This document shows, in pieces, positions 9,084 to 20,488 of a stretch of DNA of 64,000 nt. This stretch comes from Rachicladosporium sp. CCFEE 5018. Lineage: Eukaryota; Ascomycota; Dothideomycetes; Cladosporiales; Cladosporiaceae. The notes beneath the pieces were generated by a model. That model was not told the DNA's origin. It searched no databases and saw only the letters and a list, made by a program, of their open reading frames with translations. A program made the translations under genes and the position numbers. Numbering within the stretch: the stretch's first letter is position 1; every line of letters begins with the position of its first letter. The DNA is taken from the NCBI GenBank assembly GCA_002077045.2, contig KZ111208.1, positions 1 to 64,000 on the forward strand, in the 5' to 3' direction.

Positions 9084-11353
9084 TTACCTCCCCACGAACA
9101 GCCCCTCCAAAATCCCCCAACTCCACTCCGCAATCCCATCAACCTGCCTCACATCCCGAATCCACTCCAACATCAGACTAGCCGTCATCTCCAGATCCCC
9201 ATCCGGCACGCGCCCCTCACAGATCTGCTTCAGCACGCCCTCTTCCCTAGTCATGCGCAGTATCAACAAAATACCCATGAAATTCTGCGTCCACGTGAAG
9301 TGGTGCGGCACAAGGCGTTTCTTGTTTTTCGGAGGAGCCATGGACAGCGGCCACAAGCAAGCAGATTGTATGGCCAAGGCGCAACAATTCGCATCCTCAG
9401 CCGTCATGAGTTCGGGGAAGTGCAGAGCTTTGTAGACGAAAGGGCGAAACATCATGAAGCGCGCATAGTAGAATCTCGTCCGCAGCTGCGCGGTGACGAT
9501 GTCCAGATTGTGGACGTGGCCTATGGGCACGGGGCCCTGGTCCGGCGAGAAGAGCGGCTCGTTCGGGCGACGGTTCTGGGGGTTCAGAGGCGGGAAGTCG
9601 AGCATGTCTGAGTCGTTCCATTGGAGTTGGCGGGGGAGGAGGGAGCGCCAGGAGTCGAGCTGGCGGGCCATTTCGGTTATGACGGGGACAGGGGGGCCGC
9701 CGTAGTCGTCGGAGGATTCGGGGGAGGTTGTTGATGCTGAGTGGGTTATTAGTACGCTGGGAAGGAAGAAATCCTGGGCACGTGAGGGAGGTGGCTTACA
9801 TTCGTGGATTGTGCTGTGAATGCGAGTGATGAGCCGGCGCAGCGCAATCATGGCGAGGAAGTGGTATTGGAAGTAAGAACGCTCGTCTAAGCCTCTGCCG
9901 CCAGTGGACTGGTCCTGTGACTCTTGGAAGTAAGGCAACGGCACCTCGTCTTCCAGGGTGTGTATGCCGGTCTGCGGGAGGTCGAGATCGAGGTGATACA
10001 GGTCTTCGCTGAGGATACAAGCCCAGTACGCTCGTTTAATCATGTCGCCCTCCTGGGTGGCCCAGTCTAAAGGCTTGCACCGCACGAGCACTTGGCAGGC
10101 CATCGAAGCCGCGACAGTGCTGCGCCAAAAGTCCAGATGACGACCGGTAGCTTCGAGATAAGTGGCCTGCAAGAGCAGGATCTGCACGTTCTCCAATGAG
10201 CAGAGCGTCATCACGAAGCCTAATCGTCGTCTAGCTTCGTTGAAAATCTCAATGCCCGGCGGTCGCTCTACAGTGCCGCCACGATACCCGCTTGGCACAC
10301 CTTCGATGATACTGATCGGTTTGCCGAAGACGCCTTCCTTGGCGCACTGCCCCAGGGCGAATACCATCAAAGCCAACACAGCTCCAGCATCTCCATCGGC
10401 GTAGCCGTCCCGCATAAGCCGAGCGACTGTGTCATTGAGGAAGGCATCATGATTCAACATCGGGTAAAGGACGTTGAACGTATTGAAGTAGGCATCTGTG
10501 TACTCCTGAACGAGCTGGATAGTCAGCGTAGGAAAGGCAGTCCGAGTCGAATAGCCGTCTTCCGCTGCGCCCATCCTGTAACTCGGCAGTCCGGAGTCTG
10601 AGGGCAGAGGATCCGGATGTTTGATCATCTCTTGTTTGATGAGCCATTGCGTGCCTTCCTGCAAGATGTGCTGCAAGTCCGTAGCAGCGTGTATGCCCGA
10701 GTTGATGAGATGGAGGTAGATGCTCGGCCAGAGGATCACCTTATGAGGTGCGGTTAAGTGCTGATAAGACTGCCGTATCTCAGTCGGCAAATCATGCCCA
10801 CTACCAGTCTCGCGCTCGTGGGTCCTCTTCCCAGAAGACTGCGAAGACGAATGATGCGTTCCGGAGACAAAGTCAGATCCCGAAGAGCTATTCGCAGCAT
10901 TGGAAATGCTCATGTTGTCGAATTTGTTCTCAAGGCGGGTAAGCGTGTCGAGGATGTGCACCATCGTCTTGTCTTTCCTGGCGGCCATGGTCAATATCCG
11001 TCGCTGCTTGGATCTGGGTCAACATTGCGAATCGTGATATTGCACGTACTTCGTAGGCATTGGCTCGCGATACGAGCACTCGACGTTCAGTCGCCGGCAC
11101 AGGCCGCCTACACGGTTGTCAGTCCTGGTGAATTTCAACGTTCGGAACGCAAATGGACTTACATTTCGGTCTTTGTTCGTCGCACTTGCTCTTGCTGTGA
11201 AGGTATTGTCAGATTCGGCATGTCGTGTACATGGCATTTTCATGTGGTCACCCACCGATTGCGGCATGTCTGGCAAGCCTGCGCTGCTATTGCAGCTCGC
11301 TCTCGACGGTGCGAGGCACTCTCACTGGGTTCGGGCGAGTCTCTCGAGGCCAT
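9084..11353 (-). CDS. Zn2Cys6 fungal-specific transcription factor, 672 aa
   Basis: I reconstruct five exons: 11256-11353, 11163-11194, 11050-11107, 9800-10977 and 9084-9736. All phases agree and the total is 2019 nt. The first three exons rebuild a complete zinc cluster, CQTCRNRKSKC at residues 27-37 followed by C44, C47 and C54, exactly C-x2-C-x6-C-x6-C-x2-C-x6-C. The next splice gives the linker EPMPTKKDKTMVHILD and a coiled-coil dimerisation segment. The last intron (9737-9799) is 63 nt and in frame, so it would be missed without its strong CTAATAAC branch site. Residues from about 190 form the fungal_trans regulatory domain. The family binds CGG-type elements in the nucleus and activates metabolic genes. 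The convergent P450 is a possible target, by position only. Confidence 0.88.
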
Positions 11354-13295
11354 GTGTGGCGGCGAAGTCGCACGGGTGAAGCAATAAATCCGGCACGTAT
11401 TCAAACATCGATGGTTTGTTCAACTAAGCGTGTAGCAATATGCGCGACTGGGCCGCTTTGCTGGTTAGGCTAGTCGATGATTCTCCAGAATTTGATACAT
11501 CTAATGCTTGTTGATGGCGTTGGTCTCGTTGGTCACTTTGTAAGCATCATGGAGGCGTGAGGTCGAGAGTTGAGATAGTGCTGAGTTGTGTAAGTCTTCT
11601 AAACACTTCGTGCAGGGGCTGAGAGCACGCTGTGATCGTGCCCGAGAGTTCCGACAAGGTCGCGTGCAGTGTCGAAGTGCTCGTCGTGGCAAAAGTCCAC
11701 CTCGCACACTGACCGTACAGAGTGCTCCTGCCAGCCGTGCGAAACGCCTGGGCGACAAATTCCCCCGACAGTCAAAGTATGCAAATTCGCTCGCGATCCT
11801 CAGAAACAAGCATAGGTCGTACAGATCGACTCTCGCAGCGAGCAGCAAGGTCTAGAACGCGACCGAGTCTGCGCGTATGTGCGCAAATTTCGACACCGTT
11901 CGCTGCTGCAGTCTGCAGCAGACAGCATTTGCGTTGTGGAGGTGCAGTTTTGGCAGGCGGAGGAGAGTCCTGCTCCCCTAGGCTGCATTGCCTTGTGCAA
12001 GACTGTGCCGTTTTGGCGCTCACCGTGCCGCGACTGCGCCGTGATGAATACACAAAGCTGGCTTTCAACACTACAATATTGCGAACGATGCATGTATGGT
12101 ATTTATATTCTGCGATTGGCGGGCAGCATGTGTAGAAGGACACGACGGTGCGCACAGTTGGCACAGAGTCCAGGCTTTCTGAGAACATCGGTCTTGGCAC
12201 TAATCACTCTACCTCCTGCATGTACCTTATCTATACGAGCTCATCCACTTCAGGGCAGTATATTTCGCGACCGGTCCGCTTGACATTATCTGGACCTAGC
12301 CTGCGTGGCGAAGAGAAGAGGGAATTCACTTTCACAAGCTGTATCTATTGCTTGCGGAGGCAACTTTTATCGGTACCGGTATTTTGCGAGGAATTTCGAG
12401 GATCTGTCCCGCGGCAACCGACGGCTTACATACACAAGGCCAGTCGTATGAAGCATGAGTATGTACAACACACGATTATACCCCACGAAGCAACGGTGAA
12501 AACAATCGTAGACTCCCTGCAAAATCAGTGACTGCGTGACAGTGTTCGCGCATATGTCTTACAATGCAGTACTTCTTATTACGCCGCGATCTCGGGTGCG
12601 AAAGAGCCTAGAAGCCGCTCCCCAAAGCCGAACATAAGCCATCGGAGCTCACTCCTGGCGAAACGGCGCCTTGATCGCGATAGTTCGGCTCTTGGGCCAC
12701 TGCCACAAGGCTAGATCCACCTGTGCATGAGATGGCATCGCCGCCGGGCCCAGGCACTCGGTCGGGATCCATGAAAGAAGCTGGATCGCATCGCGTTCGT
12801 TTGTAGTTTCTTACATGGAAATGGTATTGAGTGTTTGAAGTGCTGCGATCGGAGTGACCCGGAGCGACTTCGTAGCGACCACGAGAGTTTCCGCCGCGGT
12901 TCACTTCGGGCGAGTGGGGTGGGTCAGGTTGCAGTGGCTAGGATAGTGTAATGCCACGAACCTTGTCAGGAGGCTTGAAGCATAAGCTGAATGAGCGGTC
13001 GCGCATCTATGGCTTCGTCTCCCGCGACTGGACTGTTGTACTGTACTGCAACAACCACGCGTTCAGCACGGCGGATAACACAGGCGTGTGTGTGGGATAG
13101 GCGCGCGGCAGTTTGCTTTTAGCCTCAAAGCCTCATTACATCATTAGCAGCCCTACGGTTGAGACGAGTGGGAGAACAGCATCCTAGCTCTGATTGCGGT
13201 GTCGGATTGCCATACCGCTATTCTCTGATCCACACCCGACCCTCCACACCTCGGTCATCCACATACTGCGATCCAATGGGGCCCTAGGCAACAAC
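11354..13295. other. 1.9-kb gene-poor interval
   Basis: Only short, overlapping frames occur here, mostly without an ATG start. The longest, about 11772-12200 on the minus strand, is Cys- and Arg-rich and matches no family I know. The interval must include the promoters of the divergent regulator and coiled-coil genes. I see no repeat or RNA gene. Confidence 0.5.
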
Positions 13296-14885
13296 ATGAC
13301 GCCCAATGCAGCGCACCACCCTGTTCGCGAACCCGTCGCCCGCCGAGCAAGCTTCCGCAGAGCTAGAGAGGAGTCTGGATTGTCAGACCAGCAATTGGAA
13401 ACGCTTGAGCAGAAGAGACGCCAGCTGGACGATAGTATACATCGGTATATCGCTGCCAAGGAGCGCGAGTACAAGCAACTGGAGAACGATCTGAAGACAC
13501 AGCAGCGGGCGCAAGCATCAGAGGATGTTTCGAACCGCGGTGCAAGAGCGCAAAGTGCGGTGGACAGAGAAGGTCACGCAGAGGGTGTCAGTAACGCGAC
13601 GAGTCACGTGAGCGCAACACCATCGACAACACGCCACCCACAAAGCCAGCCCACAGATCGGGCCACCAACACGCCGCCAAGCGCGCATTCACTTGTGCCG
13701 CCCGATGGCAGTACACCTCGCCCTCACCGCGAAGAAGACTTCGTCGGCGTCTTCACGCCTCCCTTTCTCTCAGCTCTCGCCTCGAAGACTACCGTGTTAT
13801 CGGCATCTCTAGAGCGAACCACCTCAGACCCATCAGTGCCGACCCAAAGCCCGAACAAAGAGACGCACCCTCCGGCCTCGCCCATCACTCGCGCCTTGTC
13901 AGATACAATCATTCACGCGCCTCAAGCTTCTCCCAAACGACCAGCACATTTGCATCTGTCGAATCGCACGTCGAGTTCTGGGTCTTCGGTCGACGGGAGA
14001 TTGATCTCAGCTATGAAGAGTCCGAAAGAGCAGATCAGAGTGAAGCAAAAGCGCGTCAGTCTGGCTGTGGGCAACGACATCGTAGCGCCGAGCGATAACG
14101 TGCCAGTACCGCTCAGCAACAGCGCGACGCCTTCACATTCGAGAGCTCGCGCAACAGTCGGTGGGCGCAGTGTCTTGACAGGGAATGGAGGAGCAGCTGC
14201 GGTGACAGCGAGCAGTGATCTGCAGAAGATGGTCGTTGCGAGTCCAGACGCAGCGCCAAGTCTGCTCGCGAGCAGTTCGATTGCAGATCCAGCCCCAACG
14301 GATCAGCAGGCGAGCGCGCCGCGACCCGCGCAGCCTAATGGCGTCAAAGACGACATAGGCGAGTTCTGGCACCTCGAAGAACCCGACGCCCATCTCCACG
14401 AAGAAGACCTCGATCTCGATCTCGACCTCTCACCCTCCGACCACGAAGTTCTGGACGAAGAGCCTCCCAACGACTTCCCAGCAGGCCGCTACGCCATACC
14501 CTCGCCCTCATCCCGCCAGTCGAATCTCGAGCCAGCTCCCACAACCTCCACAGACCTCTCAGCCGAGCCAGACCCCTTCGATACATCCTCCCCCTTCTCC
14601 CTTCCCTCATCTTTACCGCCTTCGACACCGTTATCGGCGTCAGCGCCTCTGTCGCCCGGGTTTCGCCGCCCGGGTGCGGTGCAAGATCCGCTGTATACTG
14701 GCAAAAACTATCCTGGCGCGGCGAAAGAGGCGGAGGAGAGGGGCGTGTATGGGAGTAGCTATATTGGGTATGGCAGCAGTAAGGGGGCGGGAGGGAGTTT
14801 TGGCGGCGGGAGTCTGGGGGAGAGTTATATGGAGCGGTTTATGCAGGATCGCAGGACGGGGGAGAGGGTTGGTGCGAGGTCGTGA
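13296..14885 (+). CDS. Coiled-coil protein of unknown function, 529 aa
   Basis: The gene is a single exon starting at ATG 13296. The frame is open further upstream, but only through non-ATG codons. A charged coiled coil (about residues 30-70, containing LETLEQKRRQLDDSI) is followed by about 350 residues of Ser/Thr/Pro-rich disorder with many SP/TP sites. An acidic patch (EEDLDLDLDLSPSDHE) lies near residue 370-390. The conserved-looking C-terminus (about 450-529) contains FRRPGAVQDPLYTG, a Gly/Ser-rich spacer with YIGYGSSKG, and ESYMERFMQDRRTGERV. This pattern suggests a phospho-regulated scaffold or trafficking adaptor, but that is inference and I do not recognise the family. It is convergent with sds22. 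Confidence 0.7.
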   Translation: MTPNAAHHPVREPVARRASFRRAREESGLSDQQLETLEQKRRQLDDSIHRYIAAKEREYKQLENDLKTQQRAQASEDVSNRGARAQSAVDREGHAEGVSNATSHVSATPSTTRHPQSQPTDRATNTPPSAHSLVPPDGSTPRPHREEDFVGVFTPPFLSALASKTTVLSASLERTTSDPSVPTQSPNKETHPPASPITRALSDTIIHAPQASPKRPAHLHLSNRTSSSGSSVDGRLISAMKSPKEQIRVKQKRVSLAVGNDIVAPSDNVPVPLSNSATPSHSRARATVGGRSVLTGNGGAAAVTASSDLQKMVVASPDAAPSLLASSSIADPAPTDQQASAPRPAQPNGVKDDIGEFWHLEEPDAHLHEEDLDLDLDLSPSDHEVLDEEPPNDFPAGRYAIPSPSSRQSNLEPAPTTSTDLSAEPDPFDTSSPFSLPSSLPPSTPLSASAPLSPGFRRPGAVQDPLYTGKNYPGAAKEAEERGVYGSSYIGYGSSKGAGGSFGGGSLGESYMERFMQDRRTGERVGARS

Positions 14886-15389
14886 TACGCGGAAACAGCA
14901 TGCTTCAGCTGGGGAGGGGTTTTGTTGGATAGATAGGAGATGGGTATTTGGTGCCATGTAGTGCGATGTAGATGTACCCTGGAAAGATCATGATCTGATC
15001 GTCATGCCCTTAGTCATTTCAATCGAACCCCATACTTCGTCTCATCCTCACCTCGCTGGCTCTCTCGTCCACGCGAAGCAGCAGAAGCTGCTAGACGCCG
15101 TGGTCCTAGCTATACTGCCACCTCAACACCTGCCCACGGGCCATCCGCCAGCTGTGTTTGTCCCACATTAATGCCCCCAGACAGCTGTGCATCATGCATC
15201 ATTCGCTGCACGCCACACTGTCACGTACCATGCCAGGTTGCTCCATTCCCTGCATGGCGCTCGATCGCGATTGCACGCATGGCGAAGGTATCGTGCACCA
15301 GTTCCTTTACTTCGGCTTGAAACCCAGCGGTGCTCCGTAGACTCTAGTCGTGCATCTCGTGTCTATTCTCCGGAATTCGATGCAGTCGT
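14886..15389. other. convergent 3' intergenic region
   Basis: The gap lies between the coiled-coil gene and sds22. I see no credible ORF, repeat or RNA gene. Confidence 0.5.
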
Positions 15390-16596
15390 TCAGGTAACTT
15401 TCACATACGCTGCACGCTCTCAGTCAGCACTCCCATCTCCTCACTCAGCTCGCCCTGCGCATCAGGCTGGGGTACTCACAAGCATCAATCTTCTTCACCT
15501 GCGGCAGCGCCAGTCTCACCTTATTCCTGTACATCACCGGCCCAGCTTTCTGCACAGGATTGCCCTCAAAATACACCTCCTCCAAGCTCGCCTTATCCTT
15601 CAGCGCCCGTTCAATCTCGGCAAAACTTTCGACTTCGCAATTGCTGGCCCATAGATTCTCCAGCTCGCTTAGCCCGTCCAGTCCGGCGAGAGAGGATATG
15701 GGGTTCGTTTGGAAATCTAGGATTTGGAGGTGTGGGTTTGAGGCCAAGGGGGTGAGGGAGGTGATCTTGTTGTCCGAAACGTAGAGTTCGGTGAGCTGGG
15801 GGAGATTCTCCAGACCGGAGAGAGAGGTGAGGCGGTTGGCTTGAATACTTAGACTTTTCAGATTCGTCAACGTCTCCAGCCCTTCCAGCTTCGCTATGCG
15901 GTTCTGGCCCAGCCAGAGAGACTGCAAGTTCACCAGCGTCTCCAGCCCTTCGATCTTGGAGATCTTGTTAGCGCCCAGCTCGAGGTACGTTAGATTCGTG
16001 AGCGTGGAGAGGTTCTCAATGGTGGAGATGCGGTTTTGCACAAAGTAGATGTGCGTGAGCTTCGTGAGGGTGGAGACGTTCTTGATGTGTTTGAGTTTGT
16101 TGTAGCTCAGATCTAGAGTCTTGAGCTGCGTGAAGGAGTCGAGACCCTCGATGCGTTTGACCAGATTGTCGTACAACTCCAGCTCCTCCAACGTCCCCGC
16201 CAGTGACTCTGGTAGCTCGACCCGCTGCACTTCGTTCTGCCGCAGACATAGCCGTCGAAGCTTGCTGAACCTCTCCAACTTTAACGCGGGTATGGAAGTG
16301 ATGCGACTATGCTGTGCGTCTATCTCCTCGGTGTCCGGGTCTTCGTTCTCCAGCAGATCTTCGTCTGCGGCGATCTGATCTGGAGGCGGAGCATCCGAGT
16401 CATCACTGTAGTCCGGGTCTGTGAGGGCTTGAGGATTCGCAAGCGTGGCTGTCTTTGCGACGCGGAGCTTGCCGTCCCAGTTGGACTTGTTGCTGTGGAG
16501 GGCGGAGGAGTGGCCGTTGGTGCCGTTCGATGGTGGGGTGTGGTCGGAGCCGTTGGTGAGGGGTGAAGCATCGACGGGAAGAGCGGAGTCGGTCAT
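15390..16596 (-). CDS. sds22: Protein phosphatase 1 regulatory subunit Sds22, 378 aa
   Basis: There are two exons, 15480-16596 and 15390-15409. The 70-nt intron (GTGAGT donor, CTGAC branch) sits seven codons before the stop. Splicing it out changes the read-through end to IDASYVKVT, which matches the usual Sds22 ending; the unspliced frame gives an atypical tail. The protein has an acidic, disordered N-terminus (about 1-95) and then a run of about eleven 22-residue leucine-rich repeats of the SDS22 type (units such as LTNLTYLELGANKISKIEGL), capped by the LRRcap region EEVYFEGNPVQ. Sds22 binds the PP1 catalytic subunit, helps its maturation and nuclear targeting, and is needed for mitotic exit and chromosome segregation. 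It is divergent from the BAR-SH3 gene. Confidence 0.95.
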
Positions 16597-17182
16597 GGCG
16601 GCGGTGTTTTAGTGGACGGACTCTATGGAAGATCCTCACGTCGACACTGCATTCTGCAGTTACAGTACTTGACCGGGAGAAGTCGAGGCTGCCACGGCTG
16701 CCTTTCTCATGCTGAACTATGAGGCTGAACTTTGACTTTCGGCCCCCGGAAACTGAGCGTAGGGCTGAAACAGGTTCGCGGGCTGTCGGTCCGCCTCCAC
16801 GTGAGCACCTGGTCGCTGCTTCCAACTCTTCATCGTTGACACGCCTCTGAGCAAGTACACCCCTACACGCATGGCGCTCAAACGCGAAACAATATCGTCC
16901 CAGGCAACGTGATGTCGTTGCGAGAAAGGTTGCGAAGCCAAGAACAACTTGTAGTCCAACACGATCATGTACAGTGCAGTGGCAGCCGAAGTGGGGTTCC
17001 CTCCGCGTATTCACCCATTGAACTCCACTTTGACCAGGTTCGTGTCCGGAGCACGCGTGGCACAGAAGTGTGCTTTATTGCACGTCACTTGCACCTCCCA
17101 CCTCACTTCATATTACCTCTTGGCTTTCCGTCAGCGACGACCTTCTCAATCACGTTGCTGCTAACGGTACAGCACGGCCAAA
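16597..17182. promoter_or_regulatory. Divergent promoter region of sds22 and the BAR-SH3 gene
   Basis: The 586-nt gap separates two start codons facing away from each other, so both promoters lie here. No specific factor site was assigned. Short antisense frames occur and appear spurious. Confidence 0.45.
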
Positions 17183-18932
17183 ATGAAGAAGGTCCAGAGG
17201 CAGTTTGGGAAGTTCACGAAGCGATCAGAGGATCAAGCAGATGTCTCGACCGTGCTGGCTGAGTTCAAGGGTGCTGATGAGATGCTGGAGCGGGTGAGCT
17301 CGTTCTGCTTCACATGAACTCTGCAACGTCCAACTGACACGCGACAGCTTGCCAAGGACCTCAAGAAATTCAAGGAAGGATGGGAGGACGTTCTGAAGTT
17401 CCAGTATGATGCCTCGGAGGCCTTTGCAACGCTGTACAAGCCAATCGAAGCGGATGACACGACCGTCGAGCTACGGCACCAGCCTACACCGACACCGCAG
17501 AAATATATGGTGAAATGCCTTGGCATGCAAAAGACCTACGCCGAACTGCGGACAGAGCTCCAGCACGAGATCATGATGATCGATAGCAAGCTCATCAAGC
17601 CTGCAGAAGAGGCGAAGCAACAGCTGAAGCCGTTGAAACGCACGATAAAGCACCGCGAGAACATGAAGCTGGACTATGAGCGCTACACTGGCCGAACCGA
17701 GCACGTGCGCAAGAAGGAGACGCGCAGTGTGAAAGAAGAACAGATTCTGGCGAAGCATGAGAACGACATGCATCAAGCGCACATCGACTACCAGACTGCA
17801 GACGATCAGGTGAAGGAGACTTTCCCTCCCATCACTGCGGCTGTTGTGGGCATGCTGCCAATGCTGCTGGCAACGCAGATCAGGATCCAGACAACGCTTG
17901 TAGGGCAGCTGTATACTGTGTTGGATGAGTATACGAGGAAGCATGGACTGCCGAATCCCGCGCCGACTGATAGTGAGATTGTCGCGAAGTGGAAGAGTGA
18001 GTTCACTGGATTGAGGATGGAGCTAGAAGATGGCATTAGCACGATCGCACATGGCGCTGCGGTCAAGCGATCGATGAATCTGCCACCGGAGAAGCAGAGT
18101 ACCACTGGACTCGGCATACGCGGAAGATTCGACGATCTAAAGAACAAGAAGAAGCCCGGCGACAGCGCGTCCAGCAACGTCTCACCCGGCAATGGCCAAG
18201 CACTCACAAGACGTGAGAGCGGAACTTCGCCTCAACCCTACGCAGAGGAAGAAGAGGCGCCTCCACAACCACCACGACCCCGCCCCGGCCGTATCCCCAG
18301 CTCCTCGTTCCCAACCCCAGACCTCGCCTCCAAACCCCGCATCCCCTCAGTCTCCTCCAACAGCGCTGCACCTCCAGCCTACGCCTCAGACTACTCCCCA
18401 AAGCCCGAATATCAAAGCACCACACCCCGGTACCCCTCCGCGCCAAATCCCTGGTCAGAAGCCCCAGCATCAGGCGGTGCCACGCCACCCTCCACTTACG
18501 CAACCCCCCGCAACGGCGTCGCAACACCCTTCACCCAGCTGAATAATCCACCCGACTACTTCGCCTCGCGTCGGCTGTCGTCAGCGAGCTTGACAAGCGC
18601 TACGAGTGCAGCGAGTCTGGCGGCGAAGATGAAAGCGCCGCCGCCTGTGCCTATCAAGCGGATCATGAGTGGACGACAGGATGTCTATGTGGTGGCGGTG
18701 TTCGATTTTGAGGCGCAGGGAGAGGGTGATTTGGGGTTTAGGGAAGGGGAGAGGATCAGGGTGGTGAAGAGGACGGGGAGTGTTGACGATTGGTAAGTGA
18801 TCTTCCGTTTGTTTGGGAGGAACGGGTGGACGATGGGTGAAAGGGTGTATGCTAACGAGATGCAGGTGGGAAGGTGAACTGAACGGCGTTACGGGATCGT
18901 TTCCGGCGAACTACGTAAAGTTCGAAGTCTAG
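17183..18932 (+). CDS. rvs167: BAR-SH3 adaptor, Rvs167/Hob1-like, 540 aa
   Basis: Three exons, 17183-17293, 17348-18792 and 18866-18932, join in phase to 1623 nt. The first two encode the BAR domain (about 1-260): an amphipathic start MKKVQRQFGKFTKR, then long charged helices including a conserved IDSKLIKPAEEAKQQLKPLKRTI-type helix. A Pro/Ser-rich linker (about 280-470) has several PxxP segments. The third exon completes the C-terminal SH3 domain, running from YVVAVFDFEAQGEGDLGF through the spliced DDWWEGELNG to GSFPANYVKF. Proteins of this architecture bend membranes and link endocytic sites to cortical actin; the SH3 domain binds Pro-rich partners. The exact paralogue is uncertain, because the N-terminus differs from yeast Rvs167 and fits the filamentous BAR-SH3 variant. 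Confidence 0.9.
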
Positions 18933-19893
18933 ACGCGATGTCGCAGTCGCAGACATCACTAGGATGTGTTCAGCAAGCAGCAAAACACCTTCAGGAAGCC
19001 TATCGTCAGCACTGATGCTTTTGGCTTCGACCATGACGAGTCCAGCATAGATTTCCTCGACATCAACGGCATACTACCTTCTGTGCTATACGGTACCTTG
19101 CAACGTCCCAATGGGGCGAGCAGCGCCAAGGCTCGCGACACTTGATCATCATCAACCCGAAGCTTCGGCACGATGTGGACTCTACACTAGAGCTGCCTTG
19201 GCCTCCTAGACTGGTGGTTGCAGACAAGTCAAAATTCCGAGTCACTATCGACAGCTGAGAGGCGCTGCACTTCGTGTGCTGAGTCGACCACCTTAGTGAG
19301 ATCATTTCGACCTGGCAAAGTGGCTCGCCACGGGGCTCAAGAAGCGTTGCGCGCCCATGCGGGATTATACAAGGGACGACATGAAGTGTGCAATTGCGGA
19401 AGACGCACCGAAGGATGCATCAGTTTTGTTGTGGTCGACAGACCAAGCCGGGTACTGCGTCTGCTGGAGAACATGGAAGCTGGACGGCGCGGACCATCAA
19501 AACTGGGCGACGCGGCCACTGCTCATTGCTGGTACCTGTGGCAACCTACGAAATTATACAAGGTTTGTGGACGACGCTTACAAGATGGATGAACATCGCC
19601 GTCGGTCACGAGTATGAGCAAATGATGAGTCTGGTCGGTGTGAAGCAAGTGGTGTAAGGTGGGGTCATAAGTCGTGACATCTTCCATTGCTTCCTCATCT
19701 CATCACACATCTCGATTCAATCGCGCTTCCAACGAGTCATAGCACCACCAATGTCGGTGTCGAGGCAGGCAGGCCTCCTCATGTATCCCCGAAACATTAT
19801 TGGCGCCGCCAACATCCATCTCTTTCGATCTTGGGAACGGTTCTGGCAAAGACTGTCATCCGATATCCCTGATAGATGGAGGCTAGCATGAAG
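18933..19893. other. Gene-poor interval with decayed coding-like sequence
   Basis: Protein-like frames occur here without start codons and in shifting registers. At about 18955-19142 one frame reads KPIVSTDAFGFDHDESSIDF. At about 19110-19256 a different frame reads HLIIINPKLRHDVDSTLELP, then WPPRLVVADKSKFRVTIDS, then stops. At about 19357-19617 a third reads APKDASVLLWSTDQAGYCVC and onward to a stop. This looks like the remains of one or more genes broken by frameshifts, though chance composition is possible. I could not identify the ancestor. Confidence 0.35.
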
Positions 19894-20488
19894 CTAGTGT
19901 TCGCTACGGTGACGGAGGTATGTCGGCATGTCGTGACGGTCTTGGAGCCATCGCTGCATGGTGAAGGTGTAGGCCTGGGACGATCGAGGTCAGCATCGAT
20001 ACCTGACAATTGACCACAACGAGCGAAAAAAAAAACGAAGACGACGACGATGACGACGACGACGACGACGGGTAACTCACTGGACCTGGCTGCATTGGAT
20101 TGTGGCGCACCTGAGTCGCCAACATCCTCTCTTGGTCTTCTCTGGTCGTCATGTCATTTCCGAATGACCCATACGCACCATGCTCGCGAGTGATCGTTGT
20201 AGTCGAAGCTCGCTGGCCCTGGTTGCTGTTGGTTCGATCAACGGATCGATGAACATCGCTGAATGGGAGAACAACGCGATGGGCTGCTACGCCCGCGATG
20301 TTCGGACAGGCATCCTGACGGACAGAGTGAGGCGCACCGGCAGGGCAAGTGGCCGCTGATGGGGCACAGGAACATAGTCGGCCTACTCCTCCAGTGAAAG
20401 AGAGTAAGGGTTCGATCCCCTCTGGCTGGCGATTGTGGGACGAGTCGCTTGGCGAAGGATATCCATGATTCTTTGTTATAGGAGGCAT
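19894..20488 (-). CDS. GGxGRLC-family small protein, copy D, 162 aa
   Basis: Two exons: 20081-20488 and 19974-19894 (81 nt). The 106-nt intron has a GTGAGT donor directly after the codons for MQPGP, a CTGAC branch and a CAG acceptor. The first exon carries LLSFTGGVGRLCSCAPSAATC followed by AGAPHSV, a C-x-C-x6-C motif with a nearby His. The last exon reads AYTFTMQRWLQDRHDMPTYL and then an RHR tail. Copies A, B and C share both motifs and the intron position. D is the shortest copy, and its middle region lacks some of the shared segments. The intron holds a (GTC)n microsatellite and a T-run. A TATA-like CATATAAG (20617-20624) lies about 130 nt upstream of the ATG. There is no signal peptide and no known domain; function unknown. 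Confidence 0.7.
20026..20071. repeat. A-run and (GAC)n microsatellite inside the copy D intron
   Basis: A run of ten A bases is followed by an imperfect GAC/GAT trinucleotide repeat. It accounts for the intron of copy D being longer (106 nt) than those of its relatives (57-79 nt). Confidence 0.85.

Noticed and set aside
8776..9435. 219-aa plus-strand frame overlapping the 3' end of the regulator gene
   Set aside because: It is antisense to the fungal_trans coding region and has no family motif.
12608..12904. 98-aa minus frame in the 11.4-13.3 kb gap
   Set aside because: It starts at GTG, has no recognisable motif, and no convincing splice links were found.
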